Of a stretch of 64,000 bases of DNA, positions 46,207-55,944 are shown piece by piece (positions within the stretch are counted from its first letter, which is position 1; every line of letters begins with the position of its first letter). The DNA comes from Xanthomonas melonis (lineage in GTDB: Bacteria; Pseudomonadota; Gammaproteobacteria; Xanthomonadales; Xanthomonadaceae): positions 42,049 to 106,048 of the forward strand of contig NZ_JAJGQH010000019.1 of the NCBI RefSeq assembly GCF_020783655.1, read 5' to 3'. Below the pieces are notes generated by a model. That model had not been told where the DNA came from, made no database searches, and was given only the letters and a program-made list of their open reading frames with translations. The position numbers were made by a program, and so were the translations under genes.

Positions 46207-47229
46207 TCAGCGCTTCACATCGAATCGCGCATCGCCCACGCAGGCCTGCACATCGGCCACCGACAGTGGATTGAAATCGCCGGGAATCGAATGCTTCAGG
46301 CAACCGGCGGCCAGGCCGAAGCGCACCGTGTCTTCCAGCGGCCAGCCTTCGATCAGGCCGTGCAGCACGCCGGCCGCAAACGCATCGCCACCGCCGATAC
46401 GGTCGATGATCGGGGTCAGTTCCTCGCTGGGCGCACGCGCCACGGCGCCTTCGCGCGGCACCAGCATCGCGCCCAGGCTGTGGTGGTCCACGTTATGCGC
46501 CACGCGTTGCGTGCATGCCATCAGCTGCAGCTGCGGGAAGGCAGCGAAGGCCTGTTGCGCAGCCGCTTCCACGCGCGCTTCCAGCGTGTCCTGCGCGAAC
46601 TCGCCACCCAGCACCACGCCGATGTCGCGGTAATCGGCGAACACCACATCCGCACAGGCGAACAGCTGATGCAGGATGCCGCGCGCATCGCCCTGCCAGC
46701 GTTGCCACAGCTTGGGCCGGTAATTGCCGTCGAAGGAAACCTTGACCCCGGCCGCACGCGCCGCGCGCGCGGCTGCCAGCGTGGCCTGCGCCACCTCCGC
46801 ACCCAGCGCGGGGCTCACGCCCGACAGGTGCAGCCACTGCGCGCCCTCGAGCAGGCGCGGCCAGTCGTAGGCATCGGCGGGCGCCAGCGCAAACGCCGAA
46901 TCGGCGCGGTCGTAGACCACTTCGCTGGGGCGGTGGATCGCCCCGGTGGTCAAAAAGTACAAGCCCATGCGGCCATCCACGCGCCGCACGTCGCGGGTGT
47001 CCACCGCATGGCGGCGTAGTTCGCCCAGCACCGCCGCACCCAGCGGGTTGTCCGCGACCGTGCTCACCATGGACACCTCGTGGCCGAAGTGCGCGAGCGA
47101 CACGCCGACGTTGGCCTCTGCACCACCGCAGTGCACATCCAGTCGCGGTTGCTGCAGCAGCAATTCGTGGCCGGGCGCTCCCAGGCGCAGCAGCAACTCT
47201 CCAAAACACAGGATGCGGGCTCGACTCAT
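46207..47229 (-). CDS. kdgK: 2-dehydro-3-deoxygluconokinase, PfkB family (340 aa)
   Basis: Complete PfkB sugar kinase: CFGELLLRLGAPG start, GGAEANVGVSLAHFG, FDGNYRPKLW and the C-terminal ATP/catalytic signature DRIGGGDAFAAGVLHGL. The FDGNYRPKLW and RPSEVVYDR segments fit KDG kinase. It phosphorylates 2-keto-3-deoxygluconate, the end product of pectate breakdown. It is divergent from the pectin receptor/lyase genes, which supports the assignment. An operator-like site lies 58-72 bases upstream of its ATG. Confidence 0.88.
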   Translation of the reverse strand: MSRARILCFGELLLRLGAPGHELLLQQPRLDVHCGGAEANVGVSLAHFGHEVSMVSTVADNPLGAAVLGELRRHAVDTRDVRRVDGRMGLYFLTTGAIHRPSEVVYDRADSAFALAPADAYDWPRLLEGAQWLHLSGVSPALGAEVAQATLAAARAARAAGVKVSFDGNYRPKLWQRWQGDARGILHQLFACADVVFADYRDIGVVLGGEFAQDTLEARVEAAAQQAFAAFPQLQLMACTQRVAHNVDHHSLGAMLVPREGAVARAPSEELTPIIDRIGGGDAFAAGVLHGLIEGWPLEDTVRFGLAAGCLKHSIPGDFNPLSVADVQACVGDARFDVKR

Positions 47230-47286
47230 GCGGCAATACCTCGGCTGGGTGAAGCGTCACGGCCGGGCGACCATGATGCATAACGA

Positions 47287-47301
47287 TGACCATCGGTGTC
47301 A
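47287..47301. promoter_or_regulatory. Operator-like site near kdgK
   Basis: TGACCATCGGTGTCA, an imperfect inverted repeat with TGAC/GTCA arms, typical in size of LacI- or GntR-family operators. The site at 47442-47456 differs at one position only. Its place 58 bases before the kdgK ATG suits a promoter-overlapping repressor site. Confidence 0.5.
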
Positions 47302-47441
47302 TTCTAGCCCCCGCAGATCGGAGCCGGCGAGACCCATGATGCGGTATGCCGCGACCGACTTCGCACCATTTCGGCGAAATCCGGACGCATTTCTGCTGCG
47401 CTGCAAGATGTTGAACGGTGATTCAGCTGGTAACGTCTTTT

Positions 47442-47456
47442 TGACCAGCGGTGTCA
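47442..47456. promoter_or_regulatory. Operator-like site near the first pectin receptor
   Basis: TGACCAGCGGTGTCA, one base different from the site near kdgK and in the same orientation, 58 bases before the receptor ATG at 47514. The equal spacing to the two divergent start codons suggests co-regulation by one hexuronate- or KDG-responsive repressor. Confidence 0.5.
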
Positions 47457-47513
47457 TTAGCCGCGCACACCCCCACATTTCACATTGTTCATGGACCCTT
47501 GGGAGGGGAGGAC

Positions 47514-50297
47514 ATGCAATTTCGGACCACCAGCCGGAAGACACCGGTTACCTTGCTGGCATTGTCGATCGGCCTGGCGCTGAGCGGCCACGCGCTCGCG
47601 CAAGACGCCGCCGCCCAATCACCTGCCGAGCCCGCCGTGGACCTGGACACCGTCACGGTGACCGGCTACCGCGCCAGCGTGGAAAAGGCCCTGGACATCA
47701 AGCGCGGCGAAGCCGGCGTGGTCGATGCCATCGTCGCCGAAGACATCGGCAAGTTCCCCGATCTCAACCTGGCCGAGTCGCTGCAGCGCATTCCCGGCGT
47801 GGTGATCACCCGCGAAGCCGGTGAAGGCCGCGCCATTTCGGTGCGTGGCCTGGGCCCGGAGTTCACCCGCGTGCGCATCAATGGCATGGAAGCGCTCACC
47901 ACCGTGGGCGCCGGCGACCAGAGCGGCGGCACCAACCGCGGCCGCGGCTTCGACTTCAATGTGTTCGCCTCTGACCTGTTCTCGCAGCTGATCGCGCGCA
48001 AGACGGCCTCGGCCGATGTGGAAGAAGGCTCGCTGGGCGCCACCGTCGACCTGCGCACCGCGCGCCCGTTCGACTACGACGGCTTCACTTTCGCCGCCAG
48101 CGGCCAGGCCGCCTACAACGCCATGGCAGAGAAGGCCAACCCGCGCGTGGCCGCGTTGATCGCCAATACCTGGGCCGACAACACCTTCGGCGCGCTGCTG
48201 TCGGTGGCGTTCACCGAACGCGAAGTGCTGGAAGAAGGCGCCAACACCGGCCGTTGGGCCAACGGCACCAGCAACGGCGGCTTCAACGCGGCCTCGCCGT
48301 TCGCCGCCGCCCGCTCGGCCAACGTCTATCACCCGCGCTTCCCGCGCTACACCCAGCAGATCCACGACCAGCAGCGCCTGGGCGTGACCGGGGCACTGCA
48401 ATGGAAGCCCTCCGACCGCACCACGCTGTCGCTGGACATGCTGTATTCCAAGATCGATGCCAAGCGCGACGAGCACTACATCGAAGCGATCTCCTTCAGC
48501 CGTAACCGCGACGGGCTCACCCCGCGTCGCCCGGTGCGCGACGGCAAGCCGGGCACCATCGTGCGCAATGGCGAGATCCGCAACAACGCGCTGGTCTACG
48601 GCGAGTTCGACAACGTCGACATCCGCTCGGAGAACCGCCACGACGAGTGGAACACCGAGTTCAGGCAGATCAGCTTCGACGTGGAGCATCGCTTCAACGA
48701 TGCCTTCAGCATGAATGCCCGGGTGGGTACTTCGCGCTCGGCGCACGAGAACCCGATCCAGACCACCATCATCATGGACAAGTACGATGTCGATGGGTAC
48801 AGCTACGACTACCGCGGCAACAGCCGCGCGCCGGTGCTGAACTACGGCATCAACCCGACCGATCCCAATGGCTGGGAACTGGCCGAAATCCGCCTGCGTC
48901 CGCAGTCGGTGGACAACGACTTCGATACCGGCCAGATCGACTTCAACTGGAACATCAGCCCTGGCTTCCGCCTCAAGGGTGGCGTGCTGGCAAAGAACTA
49001 CAGCTTCAACACGGTCGAGTTGCGCCGCGCCAACGAGCTGGCCGTGCCAAATTTCGCCGGCGGCACCCCGATCGTGCCGGTGAGCTTCACCGAACAGGCC
49101 GGTCTGAAGGGCATCAACGGCAGCCCGGCGGACTGGGTGGTACCGAACCTGGATGCAGTGGCCAACCAGTTCGGCATCTACAGCAACAGCGGTACCTTCG
49201 CCGTGGCGCCGCGCGTCAACAACAGCCGCAGCGTCGAAGAGAAGGATCGCGGCGTGTGGTTGATGGGCGAGTTCTCCACCGACCTGGGCTCCATTCCGCT
49301 GTCGGGTAACTTCGGCGTGCGCTATGTGGAAACCGAGCAGGAATCCACCGGCTATGCGCTGATCAACAACGCACCGGCGCTGACCACGGTGGGCCGCAAG
49401 TACAGCAATACGCTGCCCTCGTTCAACCTGGTCGCCGAGCTGGCACCGGACCTGCTGCTGCGCCTGGGCGCGGCCAAGGTCATGAGCCGTCCCGGCCTGG
49501 GCAGCCTCACCCCGGGCGTCACCGTGGCGGTGGCCGGCGGCGCGCGCACCGTGGCCGGCGGCAACCCGGATCTGGACCCGATCGAAGCCACCAACGTCGA
49601 CCTCGGCCTGGAGTGGTACTTCAACGAAGGCGCGATGCTGGGCGTTGGCGTGTTCTACAAGGACATCGAAAGCTTCATCCAGACCGCGCGCGAAGTGCGC
49701 CCGTACTCCAGCAGTGGCCTGCCGGCCTCGTTGCTGGACGGCACCGGCGCCAGCGTCAACGACGACTTCGCCTTCAGCATCCCGCTCAACACCCCGGGCG
49801 GCGAACTGAAGGGCGTGGAAGCCAACTACACCCAGCCTTTCACCTTCCTGCCGGGCAAGTGGGCCAACCTGGGCGTGCAGCTCAACTACACCTGGGTCGA
49901 TTCGCAGATCCAGTATCTGGCCAGCACCGGCGCGCCGGTGATGAAGAACGACCTGCTGGGTCTGTCGCGCTCGTCGTGGAATGCCACGCTGTTCTACGAA
50001 GGCGACACCTTCGCAGGCCGCATCTCGGCCACCAACCGCGACGATTACCTCACCCAGGCACCGGGTGCGGAAGCCGGCTTCAACGTCGATGGCGTGCACG
50101 GCATGACCGGCACCACCATGATCGATGCCTCGCTGCGCTACAAGATCAGCAAGCAGCTGGAGCTGAGCCTGGAAGGCATCAACCTCACCAACGAAGCCCA
50201 GGACGAGTGGGTGTCCTCGCCGCGCACCGGCCAGCTGCCGCTGCAGTACGCCGAAACCGGCCGCCAGTACCTGCTGGGCCTGCGTTACAAGTACTGA
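47514..50297 (+). CDS. TonB-dependent receptor, carbohydrate type, pectin locus (927 aa)
   Basis: A signal peptide (MQFRTTSRKTPVTLLALSIG, cut after HALA) precedes a TonB box-like DTVTVTGYRASVEKAL and the plug of the long carbohydrate-receptor class (DLNLAESLQRIPGVVITREA, ISVRGLGPEFTRVRINGMEA). The barrel ends in YLLGLRYKY. Such receptors import oligosaccharides; the pectinase genes downstream point to oligogalacturonides. GGGAGGGGAGGAC gives a strong ribosome site for ATG 47514. It diverges from kdgK. Confidence 0.9.
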   Translation: MQFRTTSRKTPVTLLALSIGLALSGHALAQDAAAQSPAEPAVDLDTVTVTGYRASVEKALDIKRGEAGVVDAIVAEDIGKFPDLNLAESLQRIPGVVITREAGEGRAISVRGLGPEFTRVRINGMEALTTVGAGDQSGGTNRGRGFDFNVFASDLFSQLIARKTASADVEEGSLGATVDLRTARPFDYDGFTFAASGQAAYNAMAEKANPRVAALIANTWADNTFGALLSVAFTEREVLEEGANTGRWANGTSNGGFNAASPFAAARSANVYHPRFPRYTQQIHDQQRLGVTGALQWKPSDRTTLSLDMLYSKIDAKRDEHYIEAISFSRNRDGLTPRRPVRDGKPGTIVRNGEIRNNALVYGEFDNVDIRSENRHDEWNTEFRQISFDVEHRFNDAFSMNARVGTSRSAHENPIQTTIIMDKYDVDGYSYDYRGNSRAPVLNYGINPTDPNGWELAEIRLRPQSVDNDFDTGQIDFNWNISPGFRLKGGVLAKNYSFNTVELRRANELAVPNFAGGTPIVPVSFTEQAGLKGINGSPADWVVPNLDAVANQFGIYSNSGTFAVAPRVNNSRSVEEKDRGVWLMGEFSTDLGSIPLSGNFGVRYVETEQESTGYALINNAPALTTVGRKYSNTLPSFNLVAELAPDLLLRLGAAKVMSRPGLGSLTPGVTVAVAGGARTVAGGNPDLDPIEATNVDLGLEWYFNEGAMLGVGVFYKDIESFIQTAREVRPYSSSGLPASLLDGTGASVNDDFAFSIPLNTPGGELKGVEANYTQPFTFLPGKWANLGVQLNYTWVDSQIQYLASTGAPVMKNDLLGLSRSSWNATLFYEGDTFAGRISATNRDDYLTQAPGAEAGFNVDGVHGMTGTTMIDASLRYKISKQLELSLEGINLTNEAQDEWVSSPRTGQLPLQYAETGRQYLLGLRYKY

Positions 50298-50542
50298 CCG
50301 TTGTCCGCCCGCTGCGCGCATGCGCAGCGGGCCCCATTCCGATCCCCCATCGCGTCTGCGTCCTGCGCCCGATTCCGCGTGCGCAGGCAGCGCGGTGGGC
50401 ACACGTTTCGAGCGCCCCACATCACGTCGCGCGCATTCGCCAGACGCGCAGCAGGTTCGCTGCCCGCGTCATGCAGTTACCGGTGGCCTCGGGGGAGGCC
50501 ATGCGCGCGTCATTGCAGCAGTGCCATGGAGAGAGCCGCATC

Positions 50543-53500
50543 ATGCATGTCCGTTCGCGCCGTTCCGCCCGTGTGGCGGCCCTCCGTTTGCCCACCGCCC
50601 GCCTGTCGGTCGCCATCGTGCTGGCCCTGCAGGCGGCCAGCGCCGTTGCGCAGACCGCGCCGGCAGCGGCCACCGATGCGGTGGATCTGGACCGCGTGCA
50701 GGTCAAGGCCACCTATCGCGAAAGCCTGCAGCAATCGCTGGACACCAAGCGCTACAGCGTGGAGCAGGTCGATGCCATCCACGCCGAAGACATCGGCAAG
50801 TTCCCCGATCTGAACCTGGCCGAATCGATGCAGCGCATCGCCGGCGTGTCGATCGATCGCGAAGGCGGCGAGGGCAAGCAGATCTCCGTGCGTGGCCTGG
50901 GCTCGGACTTCACCCGCGTGCGCGTCAACGGGCTGGAAGCGCTGGCCACTGCCGGCAGCGGCAGCGATGGCGTCAACCGCAGCCGCGGTTTCGATTTCAA
51001 CACCTTCGCCTCCGAACTGTTCAGCCGCGTCACCATCAGCAAGACCCAGTCGGCGCAGACCGACGAAGGCTCGCTGGGCGCCACCGTCGACCTGCGCGGC
51101 TCGCGCCCGTTCGACTTCGATGGTTTCGAGGCCGCCGCTTCCGCGCAGTACGGCTACAACGATCTCTCGCGCGAGAACGACCCGCGTTTCTCCGGCCTGA
51201 TCAGCAACATCTGGGCCGACGGCCGTGTGGGCGCCCTGCTGTCGGTGTCCTACAGCGAACGCCACCTGCGCGAGGAAGGCTACAACCCGGTGCGCTGGGA
51301 GCACGGCAACTACCGCAACTCCAACCAGAGCACCGCCACCAACAACGGCACCTACGGCTTCTGCTCGCCGGTGGGCTACAACCCGCAGACCCCGCGCAAC
51401 CCGTTGTCGAACGAAACCCGCGCCGGCGTCGGCTCGCAGGCCAACCAGGACCGCAACAATGGCTGGGGCAGCTACGGCATCAGCGCCACCACCTGCGGTA
51501 CCGGCATCCCGCGCCCGGCCAATACGCCGGAGAACATCCAGGCCTACGAAACCGCCACCGATGCCTGGATTCCGCGTTACCCGCGCTATATCCGCACCGA
51601 TCACCAGCTGGAGCGGCTGGGTGTCACCGGCGCGCTGCAGTTCAAGTTCAGCGACGACACCCTGCTGAACGTCGACATGCTGTATTCCAAGCTGGACAAG
51701 GACCAGCGCGAGGACTCGGTCGGCGCCAACCTGCACCGCACCGCCAACTTCGGCGGCAAGACCCAGATCGCGGTGCGGCAGGCGCAGGTGGACGCGCAGA
51801 ACCGCCTCACCTACGGCGTGTTCGACAACGTCGACTTCCGTACCGAATCCAGCAACATCGAGGAATCCACCGAGTTCAAGCAGTTCAGCCTGGACCTGCA
51901 GCACCGCTTCAACGATCAGGTGCGCGTCAACGCGCTGCTCGGCCATTCGACCTCGGATTACGAACGCCCCGAGTTCTCGATGGTGAGCTTCGACAACACC
52001 AACCTGGACGGCTTTGTGCTCGACCGCCGCGGTGGCGGCGACTACCCCAGCATGAGCTTCCCGTTCGACGCCGGCGACACCAACAGCTGGCGCTGGCTGG
52101 GCTACGGCGCGGTGCCGGTCAACAGCAACGGCACCGCCCGCGGCAGCAACATCAGCGAAGTGCGGCTCAACCCGCAGTCGGTGCGCAATACCTTCGACAC
52201 CGCCAAGGTGGATCTGGAATTCAACATCGATCCCACCTTCACCTTCCGCACCGGCCTGGCCTACAAGGACTACGACATGGACACGTCGGAGTCGCGCAAC
52301 ATCTCCTATGGCCGACTGTCGCAGGCCTTGCCGGCCGGGGTGGGCGTCGGCGATCTGAGCAAGACACTGGACGGTTTCGGCCGCAGCTTGAACGGCAACT
52401 TCCCCACCACCTGGGTGATTCCGGATTTCCAGAAGGTCGCCGACCTGCTCAACATCAACTGCAACTGCGACACCGGTGTGCCCGGCGGTGACTACCGCAT
52501 GGCCGACGTCGGTCACTTCGGCTCGTCCAACAACAACTTCGCCGTCAACGAAAAGAGCCTGGGCACCTACCTGCAGCTGGATTTCAACACCGACCTGCTG
52601 GGCCGCGCGCTGCGCGGCAACCTGGGTGTGCGCTATGTGCAGACGCAGATCGCCGCCAGCGGCTATGCGCCGTGTACGGCCACGGTGGCCGGTGCGATCT
52701 CGCCCAACTGCCAGTCGTTCTTCGGCGTGGCCAGCGCTACCGCCGCTGCCGGCGAGCGCCTGCTGGTGCCCACCACCGTCACCCACAACTACCGCGACAT
52801 CCTGCCCTCGTTGAACCTGTCCTGGGATGTCAGCGACGAGGTGGTGCTGCGCTTCGGTGCGGCCAAGACCATGGCGCGCCCAACGCTGGCGTATCTGTCG
52901 CCCAGCGTCAGCGGCGGCCCCACCCAGTACTTCGACGACGGGCGCTTCTTCTCGATCAACCTGGGCAACCCCAAGCTCGATCCGTTCCGCTCGACGAACT
53001 ACGACCTCAGCGCCGAATGGTATTTCCGCGAAGGCTCGCTGCTGTCGGCGGCGGTGTTCTACAAGGATATCGACAGCTACGTGCAGCGCACCCGCGTGCT
53101 CACCACCTGGGAGGCGATGGGCTATTCGCTGGACCTGCTGCCCGCAGGCTTCACCCCGGACACCATCTTCAACGTCCAGAGCTACTTCAATACCCCCGGC
53201 GGCCCGCTCAGGGGCTTCGAGCTGACCTATCAGCAGGCCTTCGATTTCCTGCCCGGATTCTGGCGCAACTTCGGCGTGCAGCTCAACTACACCCAGGTCG
53301 ATTCCAAGATCGATTACCTGTTCAGCACCGCCGGCAACAGCAATACCAGCATCACCACCACCACCACCGAACGCGACCTGCTCAATCTCTCGCCGCAGTC
53401 CTACAACGCCACCGTCTATTACGACGACGGCCGCTTCAGTGCGCGCGTGTCCACCAGCTATCGCGACGGCTACATCAACAACATCCTGGCCCAGGAAGAC

Positions 53501-53737
53501 GTCTACGACCTCGACGGTCGGCGCCTGGCCACGGCCGATGTCACCGGTAAATACAGTGTTGAAAACGTCGATTTCAACATGTCCTACAAGGTCAGCGACC
53601 AGCTGTCGCTGACCTTCGAGGCCATCAACCTGCTCGACACCCCCGACCGCCGCTACGTCGATTCCACGCTGGAACTGCCCGACAAGTACACCGTGACCGG
53701 GCGTCAGTACTACATCGGCGCGCGCTACAAGTTCTGA
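50543..53737 (+). CDS. TonB-dependent receptor, carbohydrate type, second of the pectin locus (1064 aa)
   Basis: Same class as the preceding receptor, with matching plug segments (VEQVDAIHAEDIGKFPDLNL, ISVRGLGSDFTRVRVNGLEA), but longer barrel loops, including a Cys/Asn/Gly-rich insert around residues 265-330. A signal peptide is present but has a longer basic lead (MHVRSRRSARVAALR). The barrel ends in YYIGARYKF. It is 245 bases from receptor 1 and only 12 bases from the pectin methylesterase, so it shares the esterase transcript. Ligand: probably methylated or longer pectin fragments (inference). Confidence 0.88.
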   Translation: MHVRSRRSARVAALRLPTARLSVAIVLALQAASAVAQTAPAAATDAVDLDRVQVKATYRESLQQSLDTKRYSVEQVDAIHAEDIGKFPDLNLAESMQRIAGVSIDREGGEGKQISVRGLGSDFTRVRVNGLEALATAGSGSDGVNRSRGFDFNTFASELFSRVTISKTQSAQTDEGSLGATVDLRGSRPFDFDGFEAAASAQYGYNDLSRENDPRFSGLISNIWADGRVGALLSVSYSERHLREEGYNPVRWEHGNYRNSNQSTATNNGTYGFCSPVGYNPQTPRNPLSNETRAGVGSQANQDRNNGWGSYGISATTCGTGIPRPANTPENIQAYETATDAWIPRYPRYIRTDHQLERLGVTGALQFKFSDDTLLNVDMLYSKLDKDQREDSVGANLHRTANFGGKTQIAVRQAQVDAQNRLTYGVFDNVDFRTESSNIEESTEFKQFSLDLQHRFNDQVRVNALLGHSTSDYERPEFSMVSFDNTNLDGFVLDRRGGGDYPSMSFPFDAGDTNSWRWLGYGAVPVNSNGTARGSNISEVRLNPQSVRNTFDTAKVDLEFNIDPTFTFRTGLAYKDYDMDTSESRNISYGRLSQALPAGVGVGDLSKTLDGFGRSLNGNFPTTWVIPDFQKVADLLNINCNCDTGVPGGDYRMADVGHFGSSNNNFAVNEKSLGTYLQLDFNTDLLGRALRGNLGVRYVQTQIAASGYAPCTATVAGAISPNCQSFFGVASATAAAGERLLVPTTVTHNYRDILPSLNLSWDVSDEVVLRFGAAKTMARPTLAYLSPSVSGGPTQYFDDGRFFSINLGNPKLDPFRSTNYDLSAEWYFREGSLLSAAVFYKDIDSYVQRTRVLTTWEAMGYSLDLLPAGFTPDTIFNVQSYFNTPGGPLRGFELTYQQAFDFLPGFWRNFGVQLNYTQVDSKIDYLFSTAGNSNTSITTTTTERDLLNLSPQSYNATVYYDDGRFSARVSTSYRDGYINNILAQEDVYDLDGRRLATADVTGKYSVENVDFNMSYKVSDQLSLTFEAINLLDTPDRRYVDSTLELPDKYTVTGRQYYIGARYKF

Positions 53738-53749
53738 CAGGAGCAACGC

Positions 53750-54724
53750 ATGCAACTGCATCGCAGGATCGTGTTACGTACGCTTGCCGCCACCGCCATG
53801 GCGGCGGGGCTCTCCCTCGGTGGCATCGCCCTCGCTGCCGACCCGGTCTATACCGTGGCCAAGCAGGGCAATGCCGGCTACCGCACCGTGCAGGCCGCCA
53901 TCGATGCCGCCGTGCAAGGCGGCAAACGCGCGCAGATCAAGGTGGGCGCCGGTGTGTATCAGGAGCTGATCGTGGTTCCGGCCAATGCACCCGCATTGAA
54001 GCTGACCGGCGCCGGTGCCACGCAAACCGTCATCACCTACGACAACTATGCCTCGCGCATCAATCCGGCCACCGGCAAGGAGTACGGCACCTCGGGCTCG
54101 TCCAGCGTCATCATCGCCGGCAACGACTTCACTGCCGAGCAGCTGAGCCTGGGCAACCACGCCGGCCCGGTGGGCCAGGCGGTGGCCGTGCGCGTGGATG
54201 GCGATCGCGCCGCGTTCCGCAACGTGCGTTTCCTGGGTTATCAGGACACGCTGTACCTGCGCGGCGCCAAGCTGTCGTACTTCCTCGACTGCTATGTCGA
54301 AGGCACGGTGGACTTCGTGTTCGGCGCCGGCACCGCGCTGTTCGAGAACGTGCAGCTGCATTCGCTGGGCGATGGCTATCTCACTGCCGCCTCCACCCCG
54401 CAGGAAGCCGCCCGTGGCTTCGTGTTCCGTAATGCGCGCGTCACCGCCGCCAGCGGCGTCTCGCGCGTCCACCTGGGCCGCCCGTGGCGCCCGTATGCCA
54501 GCGTCAGCTTCATCAGCAGCCAGCTGGGCAAGCACATCGTGCCCGAAGGTTGGAACAACTGGGGCAACGCCGCCAACGAAGCCACTGCCCGCTACAGCGA
54601 ATACCAGAGCAGCGGCGCCGGCGCCAACCCGTCGCGCCGCGTGAAGTGGTCGCGCCAGCTCACCGCCGCGCAGGCCGCCGCACTGGACCGCGCCACCATC
54701 CTCGGCAACTGGAAGCCTTTCTGA
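53750..54724 (+). CDS. Pectin methylesterase, CE8 (324 aa)
   Basis: Removes methyl esters from polygalacturonan. The Sec/Tat-like signal MQLHRRIVLRTLAATAMAAG is cut near ALAAD. The parallel beta-helix motifs of CE8 are all present: GYRTVQAAIDAA, RFLGYQDTLYL with the catalytic aspartate, VEGTVDFVFG with the nucleophilic aspartate, and HLGRPWRPYA with the substrate arginine. Length fits the family without extra modules. GGAGCAACGC precedes the ATG. It lies between a receptor and a pectate lyase, and its stop shares a base with the lyase ATG. Confidence 0.93.
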   Translation: MQLHRRIVLRTLAATAMAAGLSLGGIALAADPVYTVAKQGNAGYRTVQAAIDAAVQGGKRAQIKVGAGVYQELIVVPANAPALKLTGAGATQTVITYDNYASRINPATGKEYGTSGSSSVIIAGNDFTAEQLSLGNHAGPVGQAVAVRVDGDRAAFRNVRFLGYQDTLYLRGAKLSYFLDCYVEGTVDFVFGAGTALFENVQLHSLGDGYLTAASTPQEAARGFVFRNARVTAASGVSRVHLGRPWRPYASVSFISSQLGKHIVPEGWNNWGNAANEATARYSEYQSSGAGANPSRRVKWSRQLTAAQAAALDRATILGNWKPF

Positions 54725-55752
54725 TGATCAAGTTCTCCACTCTCGCCTTCACCGGCGCGCTGCTGCTGGCTCCGCTCTCGGCCATGGCCGACAAGATCGC
54801 CGACAACATGCTGCTGCTGCAGACCGCGTCGGGCGGCTGGTCCAAGCACTACAAGGGTGTGGCCGTCGACTACACCCGCACCTTCAGTGCGGCGGAAATC
54901 GCCGAGCTGCAGAAGCCCGGCCGCAAGGACGACGCCACCATCGACAACAAGGCCACTACCTCCGAAATCGCGTATCTGGCCACTGCCTTCAAGAACGAGA
55001 AGAACGCCAAGTACATCGCCGCCGCGCGCCGGGGTGTGGACTATCTGCTCAAGGCGCAATACGCCAACGGCGGCTGGCCACAGTTCTATCCGGATCTGTC
55101 GTCCTATCACCATCAGATCACCTACAACGACGATGCGATGGTGCGCGTGCTCAACCTGCTGCAGGACATCGCCGAGGGCAAGGGCGACACCGGTGCGCAA
55201 CTGCGCGGCAGCCACGGCGCCAAGTCCACCCAGGCGGTGGCCAAGGGCGTGGAATGCGTGCTCGCCACCCAGGTCAAGATCGGCGGCACGCTCACCATCT
55301 GGGGCGCGCAGTACGACGAGGTCACGCTCAAGCCCGCCAAGGCGCGTGCGTACGAGCTGGCATCGCTGGCTTCGAGCGAGTCGGTCAGCATCGTGCGCTT
55401 CTTGATGCGCCAGCCAAACCCCTCGGCCAAGATCAAGACCGCAGTGCAGGCGGCCGGTGCCTGGTTCGACACCCACCGCATGCGCGATGTGGCCACCAGG
55501 AAGATCGACGACCCCACCCAGGAAACCGGCAAGGACGTGATCCTGGTCGCGCAACCCGGTGCCTCCTTGTGGGCGCGCTTCTACGACCTGCAGAATCAAC
55601 GCCCCTTGTATGCCAACCGCGACGGCAAGGCCTTGACCGAGTACATGCAGGTGCCGAACGAGCGCCGCGTGGGGTATGCCTGGCACGGCACCTGGCCGGA
55701 CAAGTTGTTGAAGGACGAGATTCCCAAGTGGAAGGCCGCAAACGGGCTGTAG
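54724..55752 (+). CDS. Pectate lyase, PL10 type (342 aa)
   Basis: Cleaves de-esterified polygalacturonate by beta-elimination. The signal MIKFSTLAFTGALLLAPLSA leads to LLLQTASGGWSKHYKG, YNDDAMVRVLNLLQD, WGAQYDEVTLKPAKARAYEL and GASLWARFYDLQNQRPLYANRDG, matching family 10 lyases with their alpha/alpha toroid. It acts after the methylesterase encoded just upstream, with which it is translationally coupled (one-base overlap). The product should be periplasmic or secreted. Confidence 0.9.
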   Translation: MIKFSTLAFTGALLLAPLSAMADKIADNMLLLQTASGGWSKHYKGVAVDYTRTFSAAEIAELQKPGRKDDATIDNKATTSEIAYLATAFKNEKNAKYIAAARRGVDYLLKAQYANGGWPQFYPDLSSYHHQITYNDDAMVRVLNLLQDIAEGKGDTGAQLRGSHGAKSTQAVAKGVECVLATQVKIGGTLTIWGAQYDEVTLKPAKARAYELASLASSESVSIVRFLMRQPNPSAKIKTAVQAAGAWFDTHRMRDVATRKIDDPTQETGKDVILVAQPGASLWARFYDLQNQRPLYANRDGKALTEYMQVPNERRVGYAWHGTWPDKLLKDEIPKWKAANGL

Positions 55753-55812
55753 TGGACGCAGCCATCGCACCACCGCACGCGGCGCAGGCTGGCGCGCGCA
55801 GCACGCAGGCAC

Positions 55813-55834
55813 GGCATGTACTCTCGTACATGCC
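55813..55834 (+). terminator. Hairpin after the pectate lyase gene
   Basis: Perfect 9-bp stem GGCATGTAC/GTACATGCC with a 4-base loop TCTC, 60 bases after the lyase stop. No T-run follows, so it may be an mRNA-stabilising hairpin rather than a terminator. Confidence 0.4.
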
Positions 55835-55944
55835 GGCCCGCGTGCTCGCCGCCAAGCGTGCGCCGCGTGCCGCGTTGCGGTGGCACGTTGCAGTGTCTGT
55901 CGCCCCTGCAGTGCGGCAGTGGTTTTGAAATAGACGAGGTGCGT

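Noticed and set aside
47619..50420. Very long minus-strand open frame (933 codons) opposite the first pectin receptor
   Set aside because: The plus strand encodes an unmistakable TonB receptor; the antisense frame is rich in His, Gln, Gly and Ala as expected from the complement of GC-rich coding DNA. The same holds for 50510-53761 and 54592-58533.
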